From: Ruminococcaceae bacterium UBA3753
Lineage (GTDB): Bacteria > Bacillota > Clostridia > Oscillospirales > Acutalibacteraceae
Length of the DNA: 53,351 nucleotides
Reading direction: 5' to 3'
Assembly (NCBI GenBank): GCA_002372375.1
Contig: DFGJ01000009.1
Coordinates: 1-53,351 of the forward strand
Part shown: positions 8,645 to 17,559 of the stretch, piece by piece
Position numbering within the stretch: the first letter of the stretch is position 1
How the letters are laid out: each line of letters opens with the position of its first letter
Translations under genes and position numbers: made by a program
Notes under the pieces: generated by a model
The model's database searches: none
What the model saw: the letters and a program-made list of their open reading frames with translations, nothing else
Told to the model about the DNA's origin: nothing

Positions 8645-9269
8645 GAAAATTTTATCTCCTTCCTTTTCAAATGTCACTTCAAGCCTAAGGGACTTTATTA
8701 TTGAATTTTAATACGAAGACTAAAATAAAAAAGCTCGAAATAAGTAGCTTATAATTTGCGATTATTTTAGAAAATTTACTTCACTGAAAATGCAAATCCG
8801 AGTTTGTTCTATTTATATTTATTAATAAATTTGTATATTATATTTTTAAAAGTTAAAACTAAATATCTGTAATTTTTTCAATAAAGTAGTAATGATATAG
8901 TCAAGCGTTCCTCTTTTAAATTAGGTGCTTCTTTTAGTTTGTGTTACTGCGATGTTAAGAACGCTCTGTTTTGATGTCGTAATGTTTAAATATATAGTAT
9001 ATAGTTTATTGATTAGATGAGAAGCGAGGTGATAAAAAGATTGCGAAATGACAGAAGTATAATTTTTAGATTTAAATGCAAAACTTTTCTTTGCCAAACA
9101 TACTATTCTTCAAACATATAGATTTTTTAATATTTTTTATATTTAGAGTAGAAAAAAATTTACTTGGCTTTTATAAAAGGCTTTACAAAAAATTTTTTTT
9201 ATGATAACATGACAGTCATTGGTCCGATGTGAATTTGTGTTTATTTTTTTTTGGGGGGAGGATGAGAGT
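8645..9269. other. Intergenic region between spoIIAA and secreted-protein gene
   Basis: AT-rich, with no gene recognised. Near the right end TTTACA (about 9182) precedes a T-rich spacer and TATGAT/TAACAT-like sequence, a possible promoter for the gene at 9270. ATGACAGTCAT follows at about 9209. Confidence 0.4.
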
Positions 9270-10511
9270 ATGGGTGACAATATTTTTATAAAAAAGATTA
9301 TTTCTGGGGCTGCGTTGGCTTTTACCCCGGTGGCCTTGTTTTCCAGCACTGTTTCGGCTGCGGGAGGGCTTTCAGCTAAGCGTCCAGTGGGAATTTCGCG
9401 TAGTAGTGGTGGTAGACGTAGGCATTTATCAACTTCTAAAGTTTCGCGGTTAAAGGATGCTTTAAAATCTTCGAATATTGTTAAGGAGGACAAGGTTGCT
9501 ACTGTGAAACCAAGTGGCGATGGTGTGGATATGGACGATGCGTTGTTTGATTTTTTAAAGAGTGATGAAAGTTTAAAAAAGCTAGATGAACTTTTTAGCA
9601 GTATGGTTAACAGTTCGGTCGCCCTTAGGGAATCTGATTTTTCGAATTGTAGAAACGAAAAGGTGTCGCTCGCTATCACTTCTTCCAAGGATGAATGTGA
9701 CAGTCTGGTTGAGGCATATAAAGTAGCAAGGAAGGAAGGCGTTTGTTCTTCAGACTTTTTAAGTAAAGCGATCTACAATGGGAGTGAGGAAGATGCGGAT
9801 AAGTTTTTGAAGGAGTCTATTTTTGGCTTGCAGCTAGCGAATTTACCTGTTACGTATTTGACCATAAGGGATGTTAGTTCAGGTAAGGTTGTTGGACAGT
9901 TTGCGCTTAGTGGGCTTGCGACGGATCCTGTTTCTGGGGCGCTTGACGCGGGTACCGTTAATTTTAGTGGTTGGGCGGTTAATAACGATTACTTCCAGGA
10001 AGCTCTCAAGTTAGTTTTTTCTCGACTTGACACTAATAGTTCGGTGAAAAAGGTAGTGTTTTCTCTGTCTCCGGGCTTTGGAGAAAGTGTATATGACGCT
10101 TTGGTTTTATTGGGCAAGGAGGGGGTACAGGGTTTCCCTAAGTTTTTGGTAAAGGAGACTTGTTTCTATAAAAAGCTCCTGAGGCGGAAGGATGGTAGCG
10201 GGAGAGTTTTGCGGACAGGTATTTATAGTAGTAGTGGCGGTGCGGATGCAAAAGAAGTTGAGGATGCTAAAACTGAAGAGTTTATTCCTGATGATAAATT
10301 AAATGATCTTTTGGAATTTATGAAGCAGGAAAAAAATATGTTTTCTGTCGATGGGAACTCAGCGTATAACTTTGAAAAAAAGACTGAACGTTATTCGAAA
10401 GTGGTGGATGAGACTTTTAACAGTGAGTCTTCTAGATATGAGCTAATCGATTACGTAAACTCCGTTTTCTTTGAGCTTAGTTTTGAAAGAGATAGTGGTA
10501 AGTCTGCGTAG
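9270..10511 (+). CDS. Putative secreted protein, possibly with a GNAT-like domain (413 aa)
   Basis: The start chosen is ATG 9270, behind GGGGGGAGG with eight-base spacing. The N-terminus is a signal peptide: F-I-K-K, a hydrophobic run, then a likely cut after TVSA (about residue 30). A serine/glycine-rich linker follows (GGLSAKRP, SSGGRRRHLS). The middle, with LTIRDVSSGKVVGQFAL, GWAVNNDYFQEALKLVFS and KKVVFSLSPGF, has the strand-helix-strand feel of an acyltransferase (GNAT) fold. That is a weak guess. The coding strand is unusually G+T rich compared with neighbours. It may be an exported factor; function unknown. Confidence 0.7.
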   Translation: MGDNIFIKKIISGAALAFTPVALFSSTVSAAGGLSAKRPVGISRSSGGRRRHLSTSKVSRLKDALKSSNIVKEDKVATVKPSGDGVDMDDALFDFLKSDESLKKLDELFSSMVNSSVALRESDFSNCRNEKVSLAITSSKDECDSLVEAYKVARKEGVCSSDFLSKAIYNGSEEDADKFLKESIFGLQLANLPVTYLTIRDVSSGKVVGQFALSGLATDPVSGALDAGTVNFSGWAVNNDYFQEALKLVFSRLDTNSSVKKVVFSLSPGFGESVYDALVLLGKEGVQGFPKFLVKETCFYKKLLRRKDGSGRVLRTGIYSSSGGADAKEVEDAKTEEFIPDDKLNDLLEFMKQEKNMFSVDGNSAYNFEKKTERYSKVVDETFNSESSRYELIDYVNSVFFELSFERDSGKSA

Positions 10512-11017
10512 CTTGAGGAAAGAACTTAGGACTGTGGTTTTTGTTTAGGTATAGTTTGATTGGGTTTTGGCTTTTTGTTACTAGCAGTCTTGGGCGTATT
10601 TTTTTGATTCCTGTTGTTTAGTGTTTTTGTTTTTCGTTTTTTGAGAGGACGATTTTCCAGGTGTGTGGTGGGGTGGCGTTGCCTGTTTACGGGTGGCTTC
10701 TTTGTATTTTCAGGAAGATACTGTGGCTTTTTTAGGTACGGCTGCACCGTCGGGGTTTTTGGATATGTCTTTGTGAAATGCTTTATTCTTTATGGTGTTT
10801 TCATGTTGTACAGGCTTTAGTTCCTTTTAGACAAATGTAGTGGAGATAATTTTTCCCTTTTTTCATTGACGGAGTGCTGCTGCCGTCAACCTTCTTCTGC
10901 GTTCTTTTGTCCCGGATTAGATTCTGCTTGGGTGCCATAAACTCTCGAAATTTGATGTGACTTTTTTCTCGTACGCGTGCTATATTTTAACTTTTTCTAA
11001 GTGAATGATTTGCTGAG
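10512..11017. other. G/T-rich non-coding region with a hairpin
   Basis: The strong G+T bias of the upstream gene continues here. Frames on both strands (for example 10526-10747 minus and 10614-10820 plus) are low-complexity products of this bias and have no ribosome binding sites. TTGACGG (10866-10872) pairs with CCGTCAA (10883-10889), perhaps a terminator without a T run. Confidence 0.5.
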
Positions 11018-12010
11018 TTAAAATCTTGGCAAGGCGTTTAGTGAAAGGTCTGTGATGCTGTTGTGTATGTACTCATAGTAAGCTTGTGCACCTACCATTG
11101 CGGCGTTGTCTGAGCAAAGGTTTAAGCTAGGTGCGAAGAATTCGAAATTTTTGGTAAAACACTCGCTTTTAAGTTTTCTTCTAAGTAAAGCATTTGCTGC
11201 GACTCCTCCCGAAAGCACGATTTTATTTTGTCCTAAAGATGCAGCCGCTTTGATCACTTTTTCTACTAGATTCTCAATAGCCACCTTTCTAAATGATGCT
11301 GCCAGATTTTCAAGGTTTATTCTTTCTTTATCGTTTTTTTTTACAAGATTAATTACCTGTGTTTTTAGACCAGAGAAGCTCATATCGAATTCCCCCGGTT
11401 CTTCTACCCTAGGTGTGGTAAATTTATACGCCAGTTCGTCTCCGCTTTCTGCTAGTTTATCTAAGTTCGCCCCGCCGGGGTACGGGATTTCCATAACACG
11501 TGCAACCTTGTCGAATGTTTCCCCGATAGCATCATCTCTTGTATTTCCAACAAGTTTAAGTTCTGTATACCCGAGAACTTCGAAAATAGAGGTGTGTCCA
11601 CCGGAGGCAACAACACCTAAAAAAGGAGGTTCTAATCTCTTGTATTCTAGATAATTTGCTGCAATATGTGCCTTTAAATGATTCACAGGTACGACCGGTA
11701 ACCCAGTTGCGATCGACATTCCTTTAACAAAATTGACCCCAACCAATAGAGAGCCAATGAGTCCTGGTGAATAAGTCACGGCTAGTGCATCTATATCTTC
11801 GATATTTAACGATGCTTTTCTAAAGACCTCGCTACACAGGAAGGCAATGGCCTCTACGTGCTTCCGAGAGGCAATTTCTGGAACCACTCCACCATAAATT
11901 TTGTGTAAATCAACCTGTGAATTAACAACTGATGATAGTATCTCTCCTCCATTTTTAACAATAGCTGCGGCTGTTTCGTCGCATGAACTTTCGATAGCTA
12001 AAATATTCAT
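11018..12010 (-). CDS. tsaD: TsaD, tRNA N6-threonylcarbamoyladenosine transferase
   Basis: Transfers the threonylcarbamoyl group to A37 of ANN-decoding tRNAs, together with TsaB and TsaE. At 330 aa it has family length. Visible: S-S-C-D-E-T-A-A-A near residue 8, YGGVVPEIASRKHVE, the metal-binding H-L-K-A-H (usually H-x-E-G-H; both histidines kept), VVASGGHTS, and KIVLSGGVAANALLR near the C-terminus. ATG start at 12010. It stands alone, with no tsaB or rimI beside it. Confidence 0.95.
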   Translation of the reverse strand: MNILAIESSCDETAAAIVKNGGEILSSVVNSQVDLHKIYGGVVPEIASRKHVEAIAFLCSEVFRKASLNIEDIDALAVTYSPGLIGSLLVGVNFVKGMSIATGLPVVPVNHLKAHIAANYLEYKRLEPPFLGVVASGGHTSIFEVLGYTELKLVGNTRDDAIGETFDKVARVMEIPYPGGANLDKLAESGDELAYKFTTPRVEEPGEFDMSFSGLKTQVINLVKKNDKERINLENLAASFRKVAIENLVEKVIKAAASLGQNKIVLSGGVAANALLRRKLKSECFTKNFEFFAPSLNLCSDNAAMVGAQAYYEYIHNSITDLSLNALPRF

Positions 12011-12682
12011 TGCTCACCCGATATTTATTTAGTACTTCAAAAGTGTAATCTAACTGTTTTATTATAGGCTTTATTATACAAAACTCTTTTGCTGTATATG
12101 AAGAAAAATGATTTCTGATTTTACACTTTAATTTTGTTTTCAAGGAAACTTCATTTAGAGTAAAGTGGTCTTTTGCTCAAGTGGATATTGTGCACTTAAA
12201 AAATATATATTTACCTTAAAAAGTAGTTATAATTTAGTAATAAGATTACTAAAAAATCACAGAGATCAGGCGGGTCATAAAGTAACATCAGTTTTTATAT
12301 TAAAGCAGTGCTCACTTTTTTCGTGTTAAGGCTAGAATAGCAGTCTTTCAATTTTTTAAAGTAGGTTCTCTGAGCAGGAAAAAAGTACAATCTAAAGTTT
12401 AAGGCAAAACAGCCTAAAAAAACACTGAGAGTGTGGACCTTCGGAATCAAAACTTTGGGAGAATGTATTTTCTGGAAAATTATATATTGTCAGTATATGA
12501 TAAAGCAACTACACTTTTAGCTAAACGATATATGTTTTACAACTTTTTAAAGTAAGTAATTAATAAAAACGTAAAGTTCTAGATTGACACTTTATTCAAC
12601 TCTGCCAGTAAATTCAATAACTAAAAAACTACATTGTATGTTAGAATCAACGGAGCCAGTCAGAAAGAAGGTAAGGGGAAAC
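12011..12682. other. Intergenic region before the cysteine desulfurase gene
   Basis: No gene seen. An in-frame extension of the next gene back to a TTG at 12584 is open but not conserved in sequence style. I take it as upstream DNA rather than coding. Confidence 0.4.
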
Positions 12683-13915
12683 TTGAACAAATTTATTTAC
12701 GTTGACAATGCTGCAACGACATCGCTTTCTAAAAAAGCCTTAAGTGATATGTTGCCTTTTTATGAAGAATGTTTTGGTAATCCGTCCAGCATATGTACTC
12801 CGGGATCAATTGCCAAAAAGGCTGTAGAAGAAGCACGCGAAATAGTTGCTAAGTGCTTAAATGCCGAACCGAGTGAAATTTTTTTTACTTCTGGAGGCAC
12901 AGAGTCAGATAATTGGGCGATAAAAGGAACGGTTAAAAGACTAAGAGAGAAAGGCAAAACTGAAATAATAACATCAAAGTTTGAGCATCACGCAGTTTTG
13001 CACACAGTAAATGCTTTGGAAAGAGAAGGATTTACTACAAAATTTTTGGATGTTAACGAAAACGGTATTATTAATCTCGAAGATTTAGAAAATATGATCA
13101 CAAATAATACCGCTTTAGTGAGTGTTATGTATGCAAACAATGAGATAGGTACTATACAGCCAATAAAGGCTCTGGGAGAAGTCTGTAAAAATAAAGGAGT
13201 GCTTTTTCACACCGACGCTGTCCAGGCCGTCGGGCATATACCCTTGGATGTGAAAGAGAATAATTTGGATATGATGTCGGTTTCTGGCCATAAATTTCAT
13301 GGTCCAAAAGGGATCGGGGTTCTTTTCGTGAAAAAAGGCACTAAGCTGATTAATTTACTGGAAGGTGGGGCACAAGAAAGCAATAGAAGAGCAGGTACTG
13401 AAAATGTTGCAGGCATAGTTGGTCTTGCTAGCGCTCTTAAAGAATCAGTTAAAAATTTAAAACAAAATTATAAAAATGTAAAGAATATGCGAGACATTCT
13501 TCTAAAAAAATTATTGAGTAGTGTAGATGCCATCAGGCTAAACGGAGACTTAGAAAAGAGATTGCCTGGAAATATAAATGTGAGTATAGCAGGGATAGAA
13601 GGTGAGTCATTGCTATTGCTTTTAAATGAGCATGGGATTTGTGCATCTTCCGGTTCTGCCTGTACATCTAGGTCTTTGGATCCAAGTCATGTTCTTTTGT
13701 CCATAGGACTAAAGCATGAAATTGCTCACGGATCCTTGAGAATTACACTCAGTGAAGAAAACACTATAGAAGAAATCAATATTATCGCAGATGTGGTTCC
13801 TAAAGTTGTTAGCAGATTAAGAGCTATGTCCCCCTTGTGGGATGAAATGGCAAGTTCGACGGGCTTTATTGAAAAAATGAACAAGGAGAAAGAAGCGGTT
13901 TTAAGCTATTTGTAA
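12683..13915 (+). CDS. nifS: Cysteine desulfurase, NifS/IscS type
   Basis: PLP enzyme that takes sulfur from cysteine for Fe-S clusters or tRNA thiolation. The start chosen is TTG 12683, with AGGGG just upstream, giving MNKFIYVDNAATT, the classical NifS opening (410 aa). The upstream in-frame TTG 12584 would add an atypical 33-residue tail. The PLP lysine is in S-G-H-K-F-H-G-P-K-G, and the catalytic cysteine in G-S-A-C-T-S-R-S-L-D-P-S-H-V. The C-terminal MSPLWDEM is typical of NifS paired with NifU. No NifU or thiI gene follows; the next 425 bases hold no recognisable gene. Confidence 0.93.
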   Translation: MNKFIYVDNAATTSLSKKALSDMLPFYEECFGNPSSICTPGSIAKKAVEEAREIVAKCLNAEPSEIFFTSGGTESDNWAIKGTVKRLREKGKTEIITSKFEHHAVLHTVNALEREGFTTKFLDVNENGIINLEDLENMITNNTALVSVMYANNEIGTIQPIKALGEVCKNKGVLFHTDAVQAVGHIPLDVKENNLDMMSVSGHKFHGPKGIGVLFVKKGTKLINLLEGGAQESNRRAGTENVAGIVGLASALKESVKNLKQNYKNVKNMRDILLKKLLSSVDAIRLNGDLEKRLPGNINVSIAGIEGESLLLLLNEHGICASSGSACTSRSLDPSHVLLSIGLKHEIAHGSLRITLSEENTIEEINIIADVVPKVVSRLRAMSPLWDEMASSTGFIEKMNKEKEAVLSYL

Positions 13916-14341
13916 TGCGTGTTCTTAGAACCGCTAATGGCTTTTGTGTGTCGACAAATGCCTCCATATTCTGGATAGCTGTTATTAAAAAACTATGGGA
14001 TAAGGGATTGTTTTCAGTAAGAATTTAAAGTCATTTGGTGCTTTGTCCGGAGCCGTATTTGTGGAGCAGTAAAAATCCTGCAACATTTGCGTTGAAATAA
14101 TTTATTCTAAATTAGTCAAAGTGCTAAATATTGTGTTTTTGTTCTAAAGAAGATGTTGCAAAAGACAAAAAAGTGGATAAAAGTTAAGTTTATTTAAAAA
14201 ACTATAAAAAATAATACAGTGTTTTTGGGGATTAGCGTTTTTATTTAGCTCTAACAGTCGCTGGATTCTTGCTACACTGCACTAGCGGCTTCCTCATGGA
14301 TCAAGCACTCATTGTTTAACAAAAATTCAGATAAATATGCA
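13916..14341. other. Intergenic, no gene recognised
   Basis: In related genomes nifU or thiI often follows. A short open fragment near 14037-14070 (GALSGAVFVEQ) is not enough to name. No terminator with a clear T run is seen. Confidence 0.4.
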
Positions 14342-15484
14342 TTAATCATAAGAAATAAGCTCGCCAGATAAACAATTAAGCTTACTTGTTATGTCTGCGT
14401 TTACCTGTTCCTGGTTTTTTGCTGAATCTACAACTATACCAAGCTTTAGTCCATACTCACCAAATCTAATTTCATTACCTTCTTTTTTTATTTCCCCAAT
14501 GTGTTCTTTACTTACCTTTGCAAAAGGAGAAAGAGCTAATACGTATTTAGGTTTAGGCCTTATTATTGCATCGTTTAAAATTTCTATAACTTCTTTGCAA
14601 AAGTCTTTGAGATGATCTTCATAACTTCCAGGAACATAACTTGCAGGAAGCGCATAATCATAATAATGTTGCATACTGCATCGCCTCAGTTCCTCAAACG
14701 CTTTTTTGTTTATTAGGTCTCTGTCCATTCTCAAAAAACTATCTACCACTTTTATTTTCTTTACAGTACATTCTAGACAATAAATATCATCATCCAAAAA
14801 ATTATTATGATCAGGGGGGGCAAGAAGAAGGGTGAGAGCACCGGCAAAGCTCTTAAAATTTGGAGCTAATTCTAAAAACTTTCCTTTAAGGCAACGGAAC
14901 AGCTCCTGGTCTACTGTGCCAAGTTCTTTCTCATATTTTTCAATTACACTAATAGCTTTCCTTTCTAAGCTAGCTTTTCTTTTTGAAATAAGAGATGATA
15001 ATAAATAGACATCACATAGTAACAAAAACACAAAGGAAGTCACAATTTGAACAGGTGTTCCTTTCAATAGTAAAGCACGCATAATAATATGTGCGATACT
15101 GCTAGCATTTTCTACCAAAGTAGATATCCATTTTCTTTTTATCCAGCCCTTTTGCCAATCTTCTATGCCTCGTTTAAGCAAATTTGCCGACGGGTAAAAA
15201 GCGTCCAATAGCTTTAACGTCCGAAAAAACAGTTTTCCAATATGAATAGTCTTAATATTTCCATCTTTGTTGGTTTCTATTTCATAGTAAATGGGATTCT
15301 CGACTTTTTTAACGCAAGTTTTGAATATATCGCCACTATAATCAAGGCCATTAAAACAAGTAATATCATATGAAACCTCACTGCTTTTTATTTTACTGCT
15401 TGCAGCGCCAAAGCTACTAATGCTGCCAATGCTCGTACTTAAAACCAGTGCACTTGTTCCTCTTAGTAAATTTTTGTTAAATAT
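14342..15484 (-). CDS. Secreted or membrane protein starting with ATA (380 aa)
   Basis: With standard starts this would begin at TTG 15208, inside a continuing open frame and without a ribosome binding site. The frame extends a further 92 codons without a stop to ATA 15482-15484. That ATA sits six bases behind a perfect GGAGG. Read from there the protein begins with a signal peptide: F-N-K-N-L-L-R-G, a hydrophobic serine-rich run, then FGAASS. A second hydrophobic segment (VQIVTSFVFLLLCDVYLL, about residue 145) may span the membrane. The remainder is hydrophilic, with C-rich YCLECTVKK. I recognise no family. It is probably exported, like the proteins at 9270 and 19.9-23.7 kb. Confidence 0.7.
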   Translation of the reverse strand: MFNKNLLRGTSALVLSTSIGSISSFGAASSKIKSSEVSYDITCFNGLDYSGDIFKTCVKKVENPIYYEIETNKDGNIKTIHIGKLFFRTLKLLDAFYPSANLLKRGIEDWQKGWIKRKWISTLVENASSIAHIIMRALLLKGTPVQIVTSFVFLLLCDVYLLSSLISKRKASLERKAISVIEKYEKELGTVDQELFRCLKGKFLELAPNFKSFAGALTLLLAPPDHNNFLDDDIYCLECTVKKIKVVDSFLRMDRDLINKKAFEELRRCSMQHYYDYALPASYVPGSYEDHLKDFCKEVIEILNDAIIRPKPKYVLALSPFAKVSKEHIGEIKKEGNEIRFGEYGLKLGIVVDSAKNQEQVNADITSKLNCLSGELISYD

Positions 15485-15812
15485 AAAAAACCTCCAAAAA
15501 TCAAAATAGGCTTAACAATTACTATTAAAATCAATTATACTGTATAGTATTACTTTTTTAAATACAGAAAAAAGTAGTATTAAATAGATAAAAAGTATTC
15601 ATTTAGTACTAAACAACATAAAGATAGATAAATTTAAGCAATAGAGTTAATATAAATTATAGTTTTATACTATATCTACCTAGTGGGTACAAAAATATTT
15701 CATATTGACTCACTAACTAAAATTGATTAAAAGAACTTAAAATTGGCAAATTTTCGTAAAGGATTGCGTTGTGAATTTAGACCAAATAAACGCTCTAGAC
15801 TGAGGAAATAAT
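15485..15812. other. AT-rich intergenic region between divergent genes
   Basis: About 330 bases separating the minus-strand secreted-protein gene from coaD. It should hold both promoters, but no clean -35/-10 pair stands out. The coaD ATG follows GAGGAAATAAT. Confidence 0.4.
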
Positions 15813-16310
15813 ATGAAAATAGCGGTATATCCTGGAAGTTTTGATCCAGTAACTGTTGGTCATATGAATATTTTGACCAGAGCAGCAAGTTTGTTTGATC
15901 GTGTAATAGTGGGTGTACTCAGTAACGTGCACAAAGATTTGCTATTTTCGGAAACAGAGCGACTTAACATGATAAATTGTAGTATAAGCGAGTTTAATAA
16001 CGTACAAGCGGAAGTTTTTTCTGGATTGACGGTAGATTTTTGCAAAAAAGTTGGTGCAAAATTTATTGTTAGAGGCACTCGGCAACATACCGATGTTACC
16101 TACGAACTGCAAATGGCGCACGTAAATAAAAAACTTTGCGAAGAGATCGACACGGTGTTTTTCCCTAGTAATGACGCAAATTTTTGTGTGAGCTCTAGTT
16201 TAATAAAAGAGCTGGCAAATTTTGGAGCAGATATTTCTGAACTTGTACCTAACAAAATTGTAAAAAGGTGTATAATGGAAAAGTTCAGAAGGTTAAAAAC
16301 GGGCAGGTGA
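15813..16310 (+). CDS. coaD: CoaD, phosphopantetheine adenylyltransferase
   Basis: Fourth step of coenzyme A synthesis: ATP plus 4'-phosphopantetheine gives dephospho-CoA. At 165 aa it has family length. The nucleotidyltransferase motif T-V-G-H is at residues 14-17, after AVYPGSFDP; FIVRGTRQHTDVTYE follows, and the C-terminal S-S-S-L-I-K-E-L helix is present. ATG start with GAGGAAA upstream. It ends in TGA, four bases before an ATT that begins the next gene in the same frame. This TGA, with a new gene straight after it, is evidence that TGA is a stop here. Confidence 0.95.
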   Translation: MKIAVYPGSFDPVTVGHMNILTRAASLFDRVIVGVLSNVHKDLLFSETERLNMINCSISEFNNVQAEVFSGLTVDFCKKVGAKFIVRGTRQHTDVTYELQMAHVNKKLCEEIDTVFFPSNDANFCVSSSLIKELANFGADISELVPNKIVKRCIMEKFRRLKTGR

Positions 16311-16313
16311 TGG

Positions 16314-16781
16314 ATTATTTTAGAAGCAGAGGAGATTATAAAAGAACTGCAAAATGTGTTTGAGAGTGCATGGCGTTTTCCTCTTACCAGGGGTAAGGCT
16401 TTTGTTGATGTAGACAAAGCCTTAGATTTGCTTTTTAAGTTAGGAGATTCTCTCCCAAGTGAAATAGAACAGGCGAAAAAAGTAGTTGCTGACAGGAAAA
16501 AGATATTAAATGATGCAAAGGAAGAATCTAAGCAAATGCTTCAGGTGACAGAAGAGAAGATCAAATTGATGCTTAGCAAGGACGAGTTTTTGAAAAGAGC
16601 AAAAGAGGTTGCAGAAAATCTTGTGAGGGAATCCAGAAATGAAGCTAAGGAAATAAAGAAAGCCGCGAGTGGGTATGTTGAAGATATTTCTAGAAATGCT
16701 GAAAAGGCGTTGGCAGAATCTATGGCAAGTATACGTGAAATGCGAAGAAAAGTAAGAGGCATTAAATCTGAGGAAAACTAA
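16314..16781 (+). CDS. Small coiled-coil 'ATPase-like' protein, ATT start (155 aa)
   Basis: Clostridial genes next to coaD encode a small helical protein often annotated as ATPase or V-type ATP synthase subunit H; its real function is unclear. The pattern L-P-S-E-I-E-Q-A-K, then long K/E/A-rich helices, fits. With standard starts it would begin at GTG 16356, which loses 14 conserved residues (LEAEEIIKELQN). The frame is open back to the coaD stop, and ATT 16314 lies six bases behind GGCAGGTGAT, a good match to the 16S anti-SD complement. I therefore place the start at ATT. A different reading (TGATG overlap plus a one-base insertion) is possible but needs a mutation. Confidence 0.75.
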   Translation: MILEAEEIIKELQNVFESAWRFPLTRGKAFVDVDKALDLLFKLGDSLPSEIEQAKKVVADRKKILNDAKEESKQMLQVTEEKIKLMLSKDEFLKRAKEVAENLVRESRNEAKEIKKAASGYVEDISRNAEKALAESMASIREMRRKVRGIKSEEN

Positions 16782-16835
16782 CGGGATGGATTTTTATAAA
16801 AGTTTGAGTATTGAAAGAAGAATTGTGGAAGTCAG

Positions 16836-16952
16836 GTGTGTCTGAGGTTTTGTTTAAAATCTCGCATGAAGTATTAGGGGAGCTAACAGTTAGAGACTTT
16901 GTCAGCTAGTATGGCATAGGGGTTGAATTTTTAATAAAAGGAGAGCACTTAG
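16836..16952 (+). pseudogene. Possible gene relic upstream of hpf
   Basis: From GTG 16837 the frame reads VSEVLFKISHEVLGEL and continues TVRDFVS, a TAG, then YGIGVEFLIKGEHL into the hpf start region. The composition looks protein-like and only one stop interrupts it. I cannot name a family. Confidence 0.25.
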
Positions 16953-17486
16953 ATGAACACTACTGTAAACGGAAGAAAAATCACGATTGATGATTCTTTT
17001 AAGGAATTGGTTTTTAAAAAATTATCACGTTTAGAGAAACTTTTTGGACCCGAGGCAAATGCAAGGGTTGTTGTAACAAAAGATAAGGATAGAGAAACTG
17101 TAGAGATTACTATCTCTTACAAAGGTGATATTTATAGGGCTGAAGACACTTCGCTTAGTAAAAATGAATCAATAGACAAAGTTTTGAAAGCACTAGCAAG
17201 ACAAATGCGGAAACATAAAACCAGACTTGCTAAAAGGTTTAGGTCAGGTTCACTCGACGACTTTTTGCCGATCACTGAAGGTGAGAACATAGAGGAGTCG
17301 CCCGCTTATGAGATTGTTAAGTCTAAAGAGTTTGCCATCAAACCTATGTCTGTAGAAGAAGCTATACTGGAACTTGATCTTTTGGGCCACCCTTTCTTTA
17401 TATTTAAAGATGAAATTAATAGTGCGATTAATATAGTTTACAAAAGGAAAGATGGAAAGTATGGTCTTTTAGTCCCGAAAGATTAG
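16953..17486 (+). CDS. hpf: Long-form ribosome hibernation promoting factor
   Basis: Binds the 30S subunit and dimerises 70S ribosomes into inactive 100S particles. 177 aa, the long form. The N-terminal beta-alpha-beta domain has VNGRKITIDDSFKELV, ARVVVTKDKDRETVEI, then KALARQMRKHKTRL. After a linker (residues 97-120) comes the C-terminal dimerisation domain (FAIKPMSVEEAILELDLL, GHPFFIFKDE). AAAGGAGAG precedes the ATG. secA, its usual neighbour in Firmicutes, is not downstream; a terminator and duplicated debris follow. Confidence 0.95.
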   Translation: MNTTVNGRKITIDDSFKELVFKKLSRLEKLFGPEANARVVVTKDKDRETVEITISYKGDIYRAEDTSLSKNESIDKVLKALARQMRKHKTRLAKRFRSGSLDDFLPITEGENIEESPAYEIVKSKEFAIKPMSVEEAILELDLLGHPFFIFKDEINSAINIVYKRKDGKYGLLVPKD

Positions 17487-17512
17487 TCATTGATAAAAAG
17501 TAGCACTCCTAA

Positions 17513-17559
17513 ACCTACGGTTAGAAGAATGAGTTTGCTTCTTCTAAAGGTGGGTTTTT
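17513..17559 (+). terminator. Rho-independent terminator after hpf
   Basis: ACCTAC pairs with GTGGGT (one G-U), and inside it TTAGAAGAA (17521-17529) pairs with TTCTTCTAA (17539-17547). TTTTT follows at 17555-17559. It lies 35 bases behind the hpf stop. Confidence 0.7.

Noticed and set aside
10526..10820. Overlapping 73- and 68-codon frames on both strands
   Set aside because: Low-complexity products of the G/T-rich strand; no start signals.
11955..12143. 62-codon minus-strand frame over the tsaD start
   Set aside because: It overlaps the tsaD N-terminus in another frame and has no ribosome binding site.
12584..12682. 33-residue N-terminal extension of the cysteine desulfurase
   Set aside because: The family starts directly at the VDNAATT region, and a TTG with AGGGG sits at the right place.
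16308..16312. TGATG overlap with a one-base insertion in the gene after coaD
   Set aside because: An ATT start behind a good ribosome binding site explains the frame without any mutation.
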